A model generated the notes under the pieces. It was not told where the DNA came from. It did not search any database and saw nothing but the letters and a program-made list of their open reading frames with translations. A program made the translations under genes and the position numbers. This document shows, piece by piece, positions 1 to 7,881 of a stretch of 44,034 bases of DNA. Source of the DNA: Treponema sp. UBA1747. GTDB lineage: Bacteria > Spirochaetota > Spirochaetia > Treponematales > Treponemataceae. The stretch is taken from contig DCHR01000030.1 in NCBI GenBank assembly GCA_002315375.1, forward strand, positions 1 to 44,034. The letters are read 5' to 3'. Every line of letters begins with the position of its first letter. Positions within the stretch are counted from its first letter, which is position 1.

Positions 1-41
1 TTTTAATTAAAAAGATTGTTTAATTCAAACGTACCTTTTTT

Positions 42-70
42 TTGCTTTTCCAGGTAGTGTATTTTATAAT
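42..70 (+). promoter_or_regulatory. Promoter of the secreted esterase gene
   Basis: TTGCTT (42-47) and a perfect TATAAT (65-70) are separated by exactly 17 bp. The predicted transcription start (about 77) lies only about 4 nt before the ATG at 81, and no Shine-Dalgarno sequence is present, so the mRNA should be leaderless or nearly so. This is read from sequence only. Confidence 0.6.
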
Positions 71-80
71 CATAAATGTT

Positions 81-1373
81 ATGAAAAAATTATTTCTTAT
101 GCTTGTTTTGGGAGGCATTGTGGCTTTTACTGCTTCTGCAAAAGCCCCTGAAGTTGGGGAATTCAATCTTTACGTTAATGGATATGACTGGGGGCCGGCC
201 TCAGACAAAATCATTCTGAATGCCGGAAAAGATTTTTCCGAATCAAAAATAAAAGTCTCAGATTTTGATGTTTCAATCGAAATGCTTGGAATGAACTGGA
301 AAACTTTTTCTCTGGCACTTATGGACGGAAAGCGTAACGTGACTGCTGCTTATCCGGTAGATGAGAACGGGGCAAAGGTGAAGAAAAGCCGGTATATTGC
401 CCTTGAAATGAGTGTTCATCCGGCAGATACTTTCACAAGCCCGTTTTTTTATTCCCGTGAAATGGTAAACAAATGGACTGATCCATGTGATTACAAAATC
501 GTAAACAAAAAGCTTGGTCTTGAAATAAAGAAACAGGCTGCAAGAATCTGTCCTTTAGCAGATCAGTTTGAAACAAAAACTTTTAAATCAGGCGAAATTA
601 CTTTGAGTTATGGAGCCTGGAATCCTTCAAAAGCTGAAAAAGGAAAAACACCTTTAATTATCTGGCTTCACGGAATGGGCGAAGGGGGAACAGACCCTTA
701 CATTGCACTTTTGGGAAACAGAGTTGTAAATCTTATTACAGAAGAAGTTCAGAATTGTTTTGGTCCAACAGGCGCTGCAGTTCTTGTTCCGCAGACCCCC
801 GGCTTCTGGCTTCAGACTAAAAAGAACAAAGCAGATATGAAAAGCTGGGCTTCAAATCCCGGAACTCCTTCGGTTTCATATTACACAGAAGCACTTTACG
901 ATTTAATTGATTCTTATGTTCAGGGAAATCCAAATGTTGATAAAAACCGTATTTATATTGGTGGTTGTTCAAACGGCGGATATATGACCATGAACATGAT
1001 TATTGAATATCCGGATTATTTTGCTGCCGCTTATCCTGTTTGCGAAGCTTACCCTGATAATAAAATTGATGAAGAAAAGCTTTCAAAACTTTCTGGTCAG
1101 AACATCTGGTTTACTCATGCAAAGAATGATACGACAGTTAATCCGCCGGATTTCACAGTTGCAACTTATGACCGCCTGAAACAAGCCGGTGCAAAGAATG
1201 TACATTTTTCTTTCTTTGATGACGTTCATGATACCAGCGGAAATTTCAAGGATGAAAAAGAAAAACCTGTTCAGTATAACGGCCACTGGTCATGGATTTA
1301 CACATTAACAAATCAGTGTAAAGAAGGTGACCTTACCATTATGGAATGGATGTCTGAGCAGAAATTGAAATAG
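81..1373 (+). CDS. Secreted alpha/beta-hydrolase (esterase, PHB-depolymerase-like)
   Basis: This is a 430-residue exported hydrolase. The Met at 81 is chosen because a clean signal peptide follows it (MKK, hydrophobic stretch, cleavage near TASA-KA); the upstream in-frame start at 42 would add residues overlapping the promoter. Residues about 25-150 look like the Ig-like N-terminal domain seen in some bacterial esterases. The hydrolase core starts near LIIWLHGMGEGG (oxyanion region) and has a GxSxG-type nucleophile elbow GGCSNGG with Ser297. Candidate acid and base are the Asp in HAKNDTTV and the His in DDVHDTSG. The family acts on carbohydrate or polyester ester bonds; the substrate is not readable here. 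It is transcribed convergently with the NIF3-like gene. Confidence 0.8.
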   Translation: MKKLFLMLVLGGIVAFTASAKAPEVGEFNLYVNGYDWGPASDKIILNAGKDFSESKIKVSDFDVSIEMLGMNWKTFSLALMDGKRNVTAAYPVDENGAKVKKSRYIALEMSVHPADTFTSPFFYSREMVNKWTDPCDYKIVNKKLGLEIKKQAARICPLADQFETKTFKSGEITLSYGAWNPSKAEKGKTPLIIWLHGMGEGGTDPYIALLGNRVVNLITEEVQNCFGPTGAAVLVPQTPGFWLQTKKNKADMKSWASNPGTPSVSYYTEALYDLIDSYVQGNPNVDKNRIYIGGCSNGGYMTMNMIIEYPDYFAAAYPVCEAYPDNKIDEEKLSKLSGQNIWFTHAKNDTTVNPPDFTVATYDRLKQAGAKNVHFSFFDDVHDTSGNFKDEKEKPVQYNGHWSWIYTLTNQCKEGDLTIMEWMSEQKLK

Positions 1374-1396
1374 AAAAAACGCGCAAGGGCTGGGAA

Positions 1397-2164
1397 TTAA
1401 AGACCTGTTTCGCTTTCGATAAATACTGTTTCAATTCCCAGTTCAGCAGAAACTTTTTTCATTACAAGTGAAACCCCAACAGTTTCGGTTTCGTAGTGCC
1501 CTCCGCCGATTACATTGATTTCATTTTCTTTTGCGTAATGAAACTGTTCGTGGGCAAACTCACCTGTAATGAAGCAGTCCAGTCCTTCGGTAACTGCGGT
1601 TTCAATATCCTCGGAACCGCCGCCAGAAATAATTCCTACAGTAAGATTTTCTTTTTTTCCGAAGGAAAGAATAGTATTAGGAGTTTTTCCGTTGCGGAGA
1701 ACTTTCTCTGAGATTTCATTTACAGTCTGCGGAGCGGGAAGGCGTCCTTTCACTCCCAGACACATTCCTCTCCAGAAGCCGAAAGGTTCCAGATTTTCGA
1801 GTCCCAGTCTTTCTGCCAGACCGTAGTTATTTCCATAAGGATTGTTTGCGTCCAGTGGAAGGTGATAAGCAAAAAGTGCCAGGTCATTATTAATAAAGGT
1901 TGAAATCCGCTTGTAAACTGAGCCTGTAATTTTTTCACTGTGTCCCCAGAATAATCCGTGGTGCACAAATAAAACATCGCAGCCCAGTTCTGCTGCACGG
2001 CGTGCTGTTTCTTCACAGGCGTCTACTGCAAATGCAATTTTTTTTATCTGTTTTGAATCAGGCTCTTTGTTTTGAATCTGAAGACCGTTCATGCTTGGAT
2101 CGTTTCCGAAATCTTCTGGTTTCAGGAAATCATCAAAATATTTTTCCAGTTCATGAATATTCAT
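1397..2164 (-). CDS. NIF3-like dinuclear metal centre protein (YbgI/YqfO family)
   Basis: This 255-residue protein matches the NIF3/YbgI family in length and sequence. It has the opening MNIHELEKYFDDFL..NDPSMNGLQIQ, the metal-binding HHG motif in LFVHHGLFWGHSEK, and the C-terminal GGGHYETETVG metal-site motif. Members form toroidal hexamers with two metal ions per subunit; one proposed role is GTP cyclohydrolase I type 2, but the function is unsettled. The start is supported by AAGGAAGG about 6 nt upstream. It lies 29 nt downstream of the membrane protein gene at 2194-3234 and is probably in its operon. Confidence 0.9.
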   Translation of the reverse strand: MNIHELEKYFDDFLKPEDFGNDPSMNGLQIQNKEPDSKQIKKIAFAVDACEETARRAAELGCDVLFVHHGLFWGHSEKITGSVYKRISTFINNDLALFAYHLPLDANNPYGNNYGLAERLGLENLEPFGFWRGMCLGVKGRLPAPQTVNEISEKVLRNGKTPNTILSFGKKENLTVGIISGGGSEDIETAVTEGLDCFITGEFAHEQFHYAKENEINVIGGGHYETETVGVSLVMKKVSAELGIETVFIESETGL

Positions 2165-2193
2165 TTATGCCTTCCTTATATGAATTCGTTTGA

Positions 2194-3234
2194 TTATTTT
2201 TTCAGCCAGACAGAGCGGATTGCTTCTGAAGTGGATTCCACACAGGAACTGACAGAACTTAAATCACTGTCCTTGGGAAATCCAAGTTTGCGGGCCAGAA
2301 GGGGATTGGTTACCTGAATGAAACCAAATCCAGGAGTAAGGTAATCAGGATTTGAAGAAATGTCATACACTCCTTTTATCTGATCAGGTAAATCTTTCTG
2401 GATATCAAGTGCTGCAGTGAGTCCCATGTTGTCGGTGACAATAAAGAATTTGCAGTCATCGCCATATTTTTCTTTTCCGAGTTCAACCATAACTTTGTAT
2501 TCGCGATAGAAATTGAAAGTGTAGAATTCTTTTTGTGAAAGAAATTTCGACGGATTTGAAACACCACGGATACACAATCCCAGTCTTCTCATAATGCGGG
2601 AATCTTCAACTGTATGAAGCCACTTGCAGTCTTTTGTGTAAAAATCGCCAGCCAGAATTGTGTAGCCGGCTTTTGAAAGCTGGTACAAAAAGGGTTCATA
2701 GTTTACGGTGTCGCCACGCTTGTCAGGCATAAATAGAACAACATCCGGTTTGTAGGTTCTTTCCGGATTTGTAGAATATTCGTGAAGGAAGCCTGTGCAG
2801 ATTGTAAACTTTTCTGCAGGTTCAAATCCTCTTGTAAAGTTTCCGGTATAGTTAATAACTGTATTTGTAACGCCTGATTTTCGTGGGCGGAAATCTACAG
2901 GTTTGAATAACAAAAGTGTAATCAATACAGTCAGGGTAAGGATTGTTGTAAGCCAGGCCCAGGTTTTCATGAGGGGACTGTAGCGGTCGATAACGAGTCT
3001 GGAACCATATCTGATAAGGGCGTGGAAGTTTGACACTAAAACCAGAAATGAAATTACAAAAATGGCGATAGAAAAAGAATCAATGCCGAAGGCAGAAAGA
3101 TTCAGGGAAGATAGAAGGAAACTTAAAGGTGCCAGTACTACAAGCGGATCAAGATGTGGCTTTCTGATTGTAAGAACACGACCGTTGCTCAAAAGCATAA
3201 GTACAAGAATAAGAATTTCACCGTAAAGTTTCAT
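2194..3234 (-). CDS. Membrane protein with a cytoplasmic or periplasmic C-terminal domain, unknown function
   Basis: I do not recognise this family. The N-terminal ~130 residues hold about four hydrophobic segments (GEILILVLMLLSNG, LVVLAPLSFLLSSL, SIAIFVISFLVLV, TTILTLTVLITLLLF). The rest is a soluble domain of about 215 residues with alternating beta/alpha character (PDVVLFMPDKRGDTVNYEPFL, AGYTILAGDFYT, FFIVTDNMGLTAALDIQ), reminiscent of an alpha/beta-hydrolase fold, although I see no convincing GxSxG. I chose ATG at 3234 (346 residues) over TTG at 3270. A promoter reads straight into 3234, and the TTG start would overlap the divergent gene's promoter. It probably forms an operon with the NIF3-like gene. 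Confidence 0.7.
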   Translation of the reverse strand: MKLYGEILILVLMLLSNGRVLTIRKPHLDPLVVLAPLSFLLSSLNLSAFGIDSFSIAIFVISFLVLVSNFHALIRYGSRLVIDRYSPLMKTWAWLTTILTLTVLITLLLFKPVDFRPRKSGVTNTVINYTGNFTRGFEPAEKFTICTGFLHEYSTNPERTYKPDVVLFMPDKRGDTVNYEPFLYQLSKAGYTILAGDFYTKDCKWLHTVEDSRIMRRLGLCIRGVSNPSKFLSQKEFYTFNFYREYKVMVELGKEKYGDDCKFFIVTDNMGLTAALDIQKDLPDQIKGVYDISSNPDYLTPGFGFIQVTNPLLARKLGFPKDSDLSSVSSCVESTSEAIRSVWLKK

Positions 3235-3238
3235 ATTT

Positions 3239-3270
3239 CTGATTTTATTTGATATTAACGGTATAATCAA
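3239..3270. promoter_or_regulatory. Interlocked divergent promoters, both leaderless
   Basis: Plus strand: CTGATT (3239-3244), 17 bp, TATAAT (3262-3267), then 6 nt to the ATG at 3274. Minus strand: TTGATT (complement of 3265-3270), 17 bp, TAAAAT (complement of 3242-3247), then 7 nt to the ATG at 3234. Each -35 hexamer overlaps the -10 hexamer of the opposite promoter. Neither gene has a Shine-Dalgarno sequence. Confidence 0.6.
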
Positions 3271-3273
3271 TGT

Positions 3274-4197
3274 ATGGGAATTTTGGGTGAAAAAAACGAA
3301 GTAACAAAAGAACCTCTCTCTTTTCTGGAAATCATTATTATTGCCTGTTTCATTTCTCTTGTTTTTGCTCCGCTGGGAGTAATCCTTATGTGGTGGAAAT
3401 CAAAATGGGCGAAAAAAAGCAAACTGATTTTATCCCTTGTTTTTGGAATTCTTTTTCTGGTTCTTGTTTCACTTCTGGTCGCCCTTAGTATAAAAAGCGA
3501 AGGCGGAAATGGAAGCGGTTCTGCCCATTTTGGTCTGGAACAGGAATATGGCGGAAGTGGTGAAAGCGGCAAAAAAAGTGACGCTTACAAACCCCGGCCT
3601 TCAAAGGGAAATAAAAATCATGAGGTGACAAGTGGAAATTCTTCCAGAACTCTGGCTCCTTCACTAAGCGAAAGCTTCAGAAAATCACGGGTTCCATATA
3701 TTATCTTTTTTATTGCCATAATAATTGTTTGTATTATTGTCAGAAATATGAAAGGGGATGCGAAGAAGACCTCTGATAACCCTTATGTAAATACGTCCTT
3801 GTACAAGATACCAGTTCCAGAAAATTTTGTTTTCCCGCAGGTTCACTACACGAAGCTGCCTCTTTATGAGGAAGAAAAAATTCTTTTTGCGACATCGGCA
3901 GAACAGAAAGATAACCCGGGAGATATAATCGTAACCGACAAACGTTTTGTTTTTCTGGGGAAAAAGGGAAACCTGGAGTTTCCCCTTCATGAGCTTTCTG
4001 CCATTTCATCCTTGAGTAATACGGCTTTGTTGCTTACTGCCGGAGAAAAACAGCATTACTTTTTTGTCCGCGATACGCAGATGCGCTTTGTCCTCCAGAT
4101 TGTCCGCTGGGCTTTTGCAAGGTATTCAGAAAAGGAAGGGCACCTTGGTTATGGCGGTAAGTCGGACGACTTTGGATTGGAGGAAAACGAAGAATGA
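3274..4197 (+). CDS. Three-helix membrane protein with C-terminal PH-like domain, unknown function
   Basis: This 307-residue protein is not a family I can name. It has two N-terminal membrane helices (SFLEIIIIACFISLVFAPLG; LILSLVFGILFLVLVSLLVAL), a low-complexity Gly/Ser/Lys linker of about 75 residues, a third helix (YIIFFIAIIIVCIIV), and a C-terminal domain of about 120 residues. The tail (YEEEKILFATSAEQKD..DIIVTDKRFVFLGKKGNLEFPLHEL) has the feel of bacterial PH/GRAM-like domains; that is an inference from pattern. Its stop overlaps the pcrA/uvrD start (ATGA at 4194-4197), so the two are translationally coupled. It has no ribosome site and begins at a predicted leaderless start. Confidence 0.75.
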   Translation: MGILGEKNEVTKEPLSFLEIIIIACFISLVFAPLGVILMWWKSKWAKKSKLILSLVFGILFLVLVSLLVALSIKSEGGNGSGSAHFGLEQEYGGSGESGKKSDAYKPRPSKGNKNHEVTSGNSSRTLAPSLSESFRKSRVPYIIFFIAIIIVCIIVRNMKGDAKKTSDNPYVNTSLYKIPVPENFVFPQVHYTKLPLYEEEKILFATSAEQKDNPGDIIVTDKRFVFLGKKGNLEFPLHELSAISSLSNTALLLTAGEKQHYFFVRDTQMRFVLQIVRWAFARYSEKEGHLGYGGKSDDFGLEENEE

Positions 4198-6350
4198 TTG
4201 ATATTCTGGATGGTTTGAACGAAGCTCAGCGGGAAGCCGTTACTTCAACAGAAGGTTATGTTCGTGTAGTTGCTGGTGCCGGGTCCGGAAAAACCAAGGC
4301 TCTTTCCCATAGATTTGCGTACCTCGTAAACGGCATTGGAATCCTCCCGGGTCATATTCTTTGCGTAACGTTTACAAACAAAGCTGCCGCAGAAATGCGC
4401 ATGCGAATCCGAAAAATTACCGGTGGAAATGACACAGGTTATATTTCAACTTTTCACAGCTTTTGTGTAAATGTACTTCAGGAAGATTCCTGGGCAGTAG
4501 GTTATCCAAAAAGTTTTGTTGTACTTGATAACGGGGATATCGATCAGATGCTTCAGATTATTTACGATGAACGGGGTCTGACTCTCCGCGACAAAACTTT
4601 TTCTGATGCCCGCGACATGTTTGAAATCCGCAAAACTCAGAAAGAAAAAGATTATTACAAAGATATGGTAACTCTTCCTCTTGAGGCCATAAAAGAAAAA
4701 TATGATAAGGCCACGAAGGTAGATGATGTCCTGTTTTACGGTTACCTTTATCAGGAAAAGAAAACATTTGCTTTGGATTATAATGACCTTATTGTTTTTG
4801 TTCTGCATGTTTTTGATACGAATGATGAAGTCCGCCAGAAATGGCAGGAGCGTCTGGAATATGTCATGATAGACGAATTTCAGGATATTGATGATATTCA
4901 GTATCGTCTCATGGAAGCCCTGGTAGCTTATCACAAAAACCTGTTTGTTGTTGGTGATCCTGACCAGACTATTTATACCTGGCGCGGTGCAAATATCCGT
5001 TACCTTCTTGATTTCGATCAGAAATTTCCGGGAACAAAAACAATAATGATGAATGATAACTATCGTTCTACCCCAAAAATTATTGATGTTGCCAATTCCC
5101 TGATCAGTAAAAACAAAAACCGTATGGACAAAAACCTGCGGGCTGTAAACAAGGGAAAGTGCATGATGCCGGTTTATACCCATTCAAAAAAGCAGGATGA
5201 AGAAGCTCAGGATATCTGTGACCGGTTGAAAGAACTTCATGCTCAGGGAATCCGTTATTCTGATTGTGCAATTCTTTATCGTGCTCATTATGTTTCCCGG
5301 AATCTTGAAGACGCTCTTGCCAGGAATGAAATACCTTTTACTATGTTCAGCGGAATTCAGTTTTTTGACAGAGAAGAAATTAAGGATGCGCTCAGTTATC
5401 TGAGAATGTGTATTTTTAAAGATGATTTGAGTTTTCGCCGTATTGTAAATAAACCCCGCCGCAACATTGGAAAAAGCCGCATGGAAGCAATCGAAAAAAA
5501 GGCGGAAGAAAATCAATGCACTTTGTATCAGGCTCTCTGCGATATGGCGGATGCAAAGGAAGATATTCTGAACGGAACTCAGGCAAAACAGTTTATTGAT
5601 CTGGTGAACAAATTCTATTCAGAAAGTCGTGAAATTCCTGCAAGCGAAGTACTGGCTCATATTATCAACGAAAGCGGTTATGAAAAAATGCTCCGGACGG
5701 AGGGAAGTCAGACCCGCCTTGATAATCTGGCAGAATTAAAACAGGCTGTCTATGAATTTGAAACTTCCTGCGGCGAAGAATGTCCGGCAGAATATTTTCT
5801 GGCCCATGCAGCTCTTTTGACCGGACTTGATGTTGGCGGAAGTAATGACGCTGTTAAACTGATGACTGTACATACCGCAAAAGGACTTGAGTTTCCTCAT
5901 GTGTTCCTTTGCGGCATGAACGAAGGCATTTTCCCGTCACGAAAAGTCAAAGATCCGGCAAGCATGGAAGAAGAACGCCGTCTTTGTTTTGTTGCAGTGA
6001 CTCGTGCCGAACGTTCACTTTATATATCTGATTCAGAAGGCAAGAATCTGGACGGAAGTGTCCGTTATCCAAGCCGTTTTATTTTTGATATTGACCGGAA
6101 TTGTCTTGAATATACAACAGAGCTTTCTGATCAATTTACAAAAAATGCCAAGAGTTTTATAGAATCCTTTGACAGAGTTCTTGAAGGCCGTGCCCGGACA
6201 GCCAGTATGAAAGTGGGCGATGAAATAACCCATGCTATTTTAGGCAAAGGTCAGATTCTGGAAATTTGTGAAGAAGACGGTGCCTTTCTGATTAAGTTTG
6301 AAAATATTCCGACACCACGAAAGATTCGTTTCAGTGTTCTCCAGGGATAG
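4194..6350 (+). CDS. pcrA: UvrD/PcrA-type SF1 DNA helicase
   Basis: This 718-residue protein is an ATP-dependent 3'-5' superfamily 1A helicase for repair and replication-fork maintenance. Visible motifs in order: Q-motif LNEAQREAV; Walker A AGAGSGKT (27-34); motif Ia TFTNKAAAEMR; Walker B DEFQD (227-231, Gln in place of the usual second Glu environment DExQD); motif III GDPDQTIYTWRGA; motif IV NYRST; motif V TVHTAKGLEFPHVF; motif VI FVAVTRAE. The C-terminal tail (VGDEITHAILGKGQILEI) resembles the PcrA/UvrD C-terminal Tudor-like domain that contacts RNA polymerase. The start overlaps the upstream stop as ATGA. Whether it is the orthologue of PcrA or a paralogue such as Rep cannot be decided from one window. 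Confidence 0.93.
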   Translation: MIDILDGLNEAQREAVTSTEGYVRVVAGAGSGKTKALSHRFAYLVNGIGILPGHILCVTFTNKAAAEMRMRIRKITGGNDTGYISTFHSFCVNVLQEDSWAVGYPKSFVVLDNGDIDQMLQIIYDERGLTLRDKTFSDARDMFEIRKTQKEKDYYKDMVTLPLEAIKEKYDKATKVDDVLFYGYLYQEKKTFALDYNDLIVFVLHVFDTNDEVRQKWQERLEYVMIDEFQDIDDIQYRLMEALVAYHKNLFVVGDPDQTIYTWRGANIRYLLDFDQKFPGTKTIMMNDNYRSTPKIIDVANSLISKNKNRMDKNLRAVNKGKCMMPVYTHSKKQDEEAQDICDRLKELHAQGIRYSDCAILYRAHYVSRNLEDALARNEIPFTMFSGIQFFDREEIKDALSYLRMCIFKDDLSFRRIVNKPRRNIGKSRMEAIEKKAEENQCTLYQALCDMADAKEDILNGTQAKQFIDLVNKFYSESREIPASEVLAHIINESGYEKMLRTEGSQTRLDNLAELKQAVYEFETSCGEECPAEYFLAHAALLTGLDVGGSNDAVKLMTVHTAKGLEFPHVFLCGMNEGIFPSRKVKDPASMEEERRLCFVAVTRAERSLYISDSEGKNLDGSVRYPSRFIFDIDRNCLEYTTELSDQFTKNAKSFIESFDRVLEGRARTASMKVGDEITHAILGKGQILEICEEDGAFLIKFENIPTPRKIRFSVLQG

Positions 6351-6394
6351 CAGACTGCCTTAAGCAGTTCTGCAGGATTTGGGTAGTGAAGGTT

Positions 6395-7219
6395 TTAAGC
6401 GGCTGTCCAGCCTTCGAAGTATTTACGGTTTTCCGAGAGTCTTGCTTTGGCCTGAACTTTCTTTTCAATGTCGCGGACTGCACTTTTTGAAATACCAAGC
6501 ATATCACCAATTTCGCCCAGAGACATTGGGGTTTCGTAACCGAAGCCGGCGCGGGCTTTGATTACGGTTGATTCACGTGGTGTCAGGGTTTTCAGAAATG
6601 CACTGAGTCTTTCATTCAGTTCTTTTCTGAGATATTCTTCTTCGGAAGAAACAGCTACTGAGTCTTTAATGGTTGAGAGGCGTGTTTCAGAATCCGAATC
6701 TTCCCCAAGGAAAGAATCCAGGCTTTCATTGCAGATTGCTGCTGACTGGAAATTATTGATGCGTTTTGAATTGAGGCCGCATTCCTTAGCTGTAATGGCA
6801 GTTTTTTCTGATTCAGTCATTGTGTCTGGAAGTGAATCCATGTATTTTGTGTATCTGCTTTTTTCAGACTGAACGTTCTGTGGAAGGTGAATCATTGAAT
6901 CAAGGTTTTTGATTTCATCACCGATTTCTTTTTCAATCCAGCTGCGTGCGTAAGTAATGAGTTTATTTGAACTTTTGAGGTCGAACTTCTGGATAGCTTT
7001 TACCAGGCCGATGCATCCGCAGATAATCTGGTCTTCCTGAGTCATGCTTTTGGCATAATAGTTTCTGGCTATGGAAATTACATAGCGCATATGGCTGTTT
7101 ACCAGTTTTTCAGTTGCTTTACGGTCGCCTTTCTGTGCAGCGATAAGGAGTGCTTTTTCTTCGGAGATAGAGAGGAATGTGTCAGATGTGTTTTTAACAA
7201 AAGGGTTGAATGTGTTCAT
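6395..7219 (-). CDS. Sigma-70 family RNA polymerase sigma factor
   Basis: This 274-residue protein contains sigma region 2 at about 30-105 (QEDQIICGCIGLVKAIQKFD, then ITYARSWIEKEIGDEI, corresponding to the core-binding and -10-recognition helices). A short region 3 follows (SMIHLPQNV onwards), then region 4 at about 199-265 (LTPRESTVIKARAG, helix-turn-helix MSLGEIGDMLGISKSAVRDIEKKVQ). The layout is closer to a small RpoD-like/group 3 factor than to an ECF sigma. GGAG lies about 8 nt before the ATG. It is downstream of a 112-residue unknown gene in the same orientation and divergent from the sigma-WYL fusion. Its regulon cannot be read from the sequence. Confidence 0.88.
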   Translation of the reverse strand: MNTFNPFVKNTSDTFLSISEEKALLIAAQKGDRKATEKLVNSHMRYVISIARNYYAKSMTQEDQIICGCIGLVKAIQKFDLKSSNKLITYARSWIEKEIGDEIKNLDSMIHLPQNVQSEKSRYTKYMDSLPDTMTESEKTAITAKECGLNSKRINNFQSAAICNESLDSFLGEDSDSETRLSTIKDSVAVSSEEEYLRKELNERLSAFLKTLTPRESTVIKARAGFGYETPMSLGEIGDMLGISKSAVRDIEKKVQAKARLSENRKYFEGWTAA

Positions 7220-7259
7220 TTTTTTTACTCCATTAGATGTGATTGGCTGTGGGTGGAAC

Positions 7260-7291
7260 CTGCCGAAGCAGGCGCACAGGTTTTCTGTGCA
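7260..7291 (-). other. Tandem hairpins between the 112-aa gene and the sigma gene
   Basis: On the minus-strand RNA, GCACAG-aaaac-CTGTGC (7291-7275) is followed by CCTGC-ttcg-GCAGG (7273-7260), the latter closed by a UUCG-type tetraloop. No U-tract follows, so they are not an intrinsic terminator. They sit about 40 nt upstream of the sigma gene start and could act in mRNA processing or stability. Confidence 0.5.
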
Positions 7292-7341
7292 ACAATAAGT
7301 GGTTGGCGAAGGTTATATGCCGGAAGTCGGGCAAGCAGTTG

Positions 7342-7680
7342 TTATCCTGCGTATTTGCCGTTAGTGGCTTCAAGCATCTGAAGTTTTGCTTCTTCCTTGC
7401 AGCGTTTCTTTGCGTTTTCCTGGATGCGCTTTACTGCTTTTCTGGAAGTTTCGATCTGGACCTGTATTTTAGACAGGGCCTTTTCTGGCGGGAGTTTTGC
7501 CCATGCGTCCAGGTTTGCACAGGCTCTGTTCAGACCCGATTCGGAAATCTGATTCTGGTTGTGACGGGAACAGAAGTGAATCTGGATGAGTCTTTTTGTG
7601 ACGGCAATGATTTCTGCAACCGGTTTCTTTTCGGCTACATCCCTGGCTACTTTGTAAGAGTAGATTTCGTTGATTGTCAT
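7342..7680 (-). CDS. Small basic protein, unknown function
   Basis: This 112-residue protein is not a family I recognise. It is rich in Lys and Ala, mostly helical in character, with a charged amphipathic stretch near the C-terminus (EKALSKIQVQIETSRKAVKR then IQENAKKRCKEEAKLQML). No signal peptide or membrane segment is seen. Coding status is supported by AAGGGGG just upstream of the ATG and by its place ahead of the sigma gene in the same orientation. Its position between two sigma-type regulators makes a regulatory role (for example an anti-sigma or adaptor) conceivable, but nothing in the sequence shows this. Confidence 0.6.
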   Translation of the reverse strand: MTINEIYSYKVARDVAEKKPVAEIIAVTKRLIQIHFCSRHNQNQISESGLNRACANLDAWAKLPPEKALSKIQVQIETSRKAVKRIQENAKKRCKEEAKLQMLEATNGKYAG

Positions 7681-7710
7681 AGGACCCCCTTAAAAAAAGA
7701 TAAAAAGTGA

Positions 7711-7728
7711 TTCAGTAAATATACTGAA
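7711..7728. promoter_or_regulatory. Perfect inverted repeat, candidate operator
   Basis: TTCAGTA (7711-7717) and TACTGAA (7722-7728) form a perfect 7-bp inverted repeat around AATA. On the minus strand the site contains TATATT, a plausible -10 for the 112-aa gene that starts at 7680. It lies in the divergent region shared with the sigma-WYL gene, so it could be an operator for either gene. Confidence 0.4.
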
Positions 7729-7881
7729 GAAATTTTAAATTGGATGACTTTTAAAGAAATAATTTAATTTTTTTCCAAATTATTTTTTTTACCCAAATCC
7801 TTCCCTAATAATTTCAAAGAACAACCTCCTGGAGAGGCATAAATATTGTAGTAATTGAGGTGTGTGGAATGGTAATACACC

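Noticed and set aside
4446..5183. Long minus-strand open frame (245 codons) opposite the helicase gene
   Set aside because: It lies entirely inside a helicase gene with intact motifs, has a composition of Ile, Phe and Lys runs typical of antisense frames, and has no ribosome site.
6351..6394. Hairpin between the helicase and sigma genes as a terminator
   Set aside because: CAGACTGC/GCAGT-CTG is an imperfect palindrome with no T-run on either strand, so an intrinsic terminator is not supported.
7091..7710. Plus-strand frames (96 and 155 codons) over the sigma and 112-aa genes
   Set aside because: They are antisense to genes with better ribosome sites and recognisable domains, and are rich in Cys and Phe.
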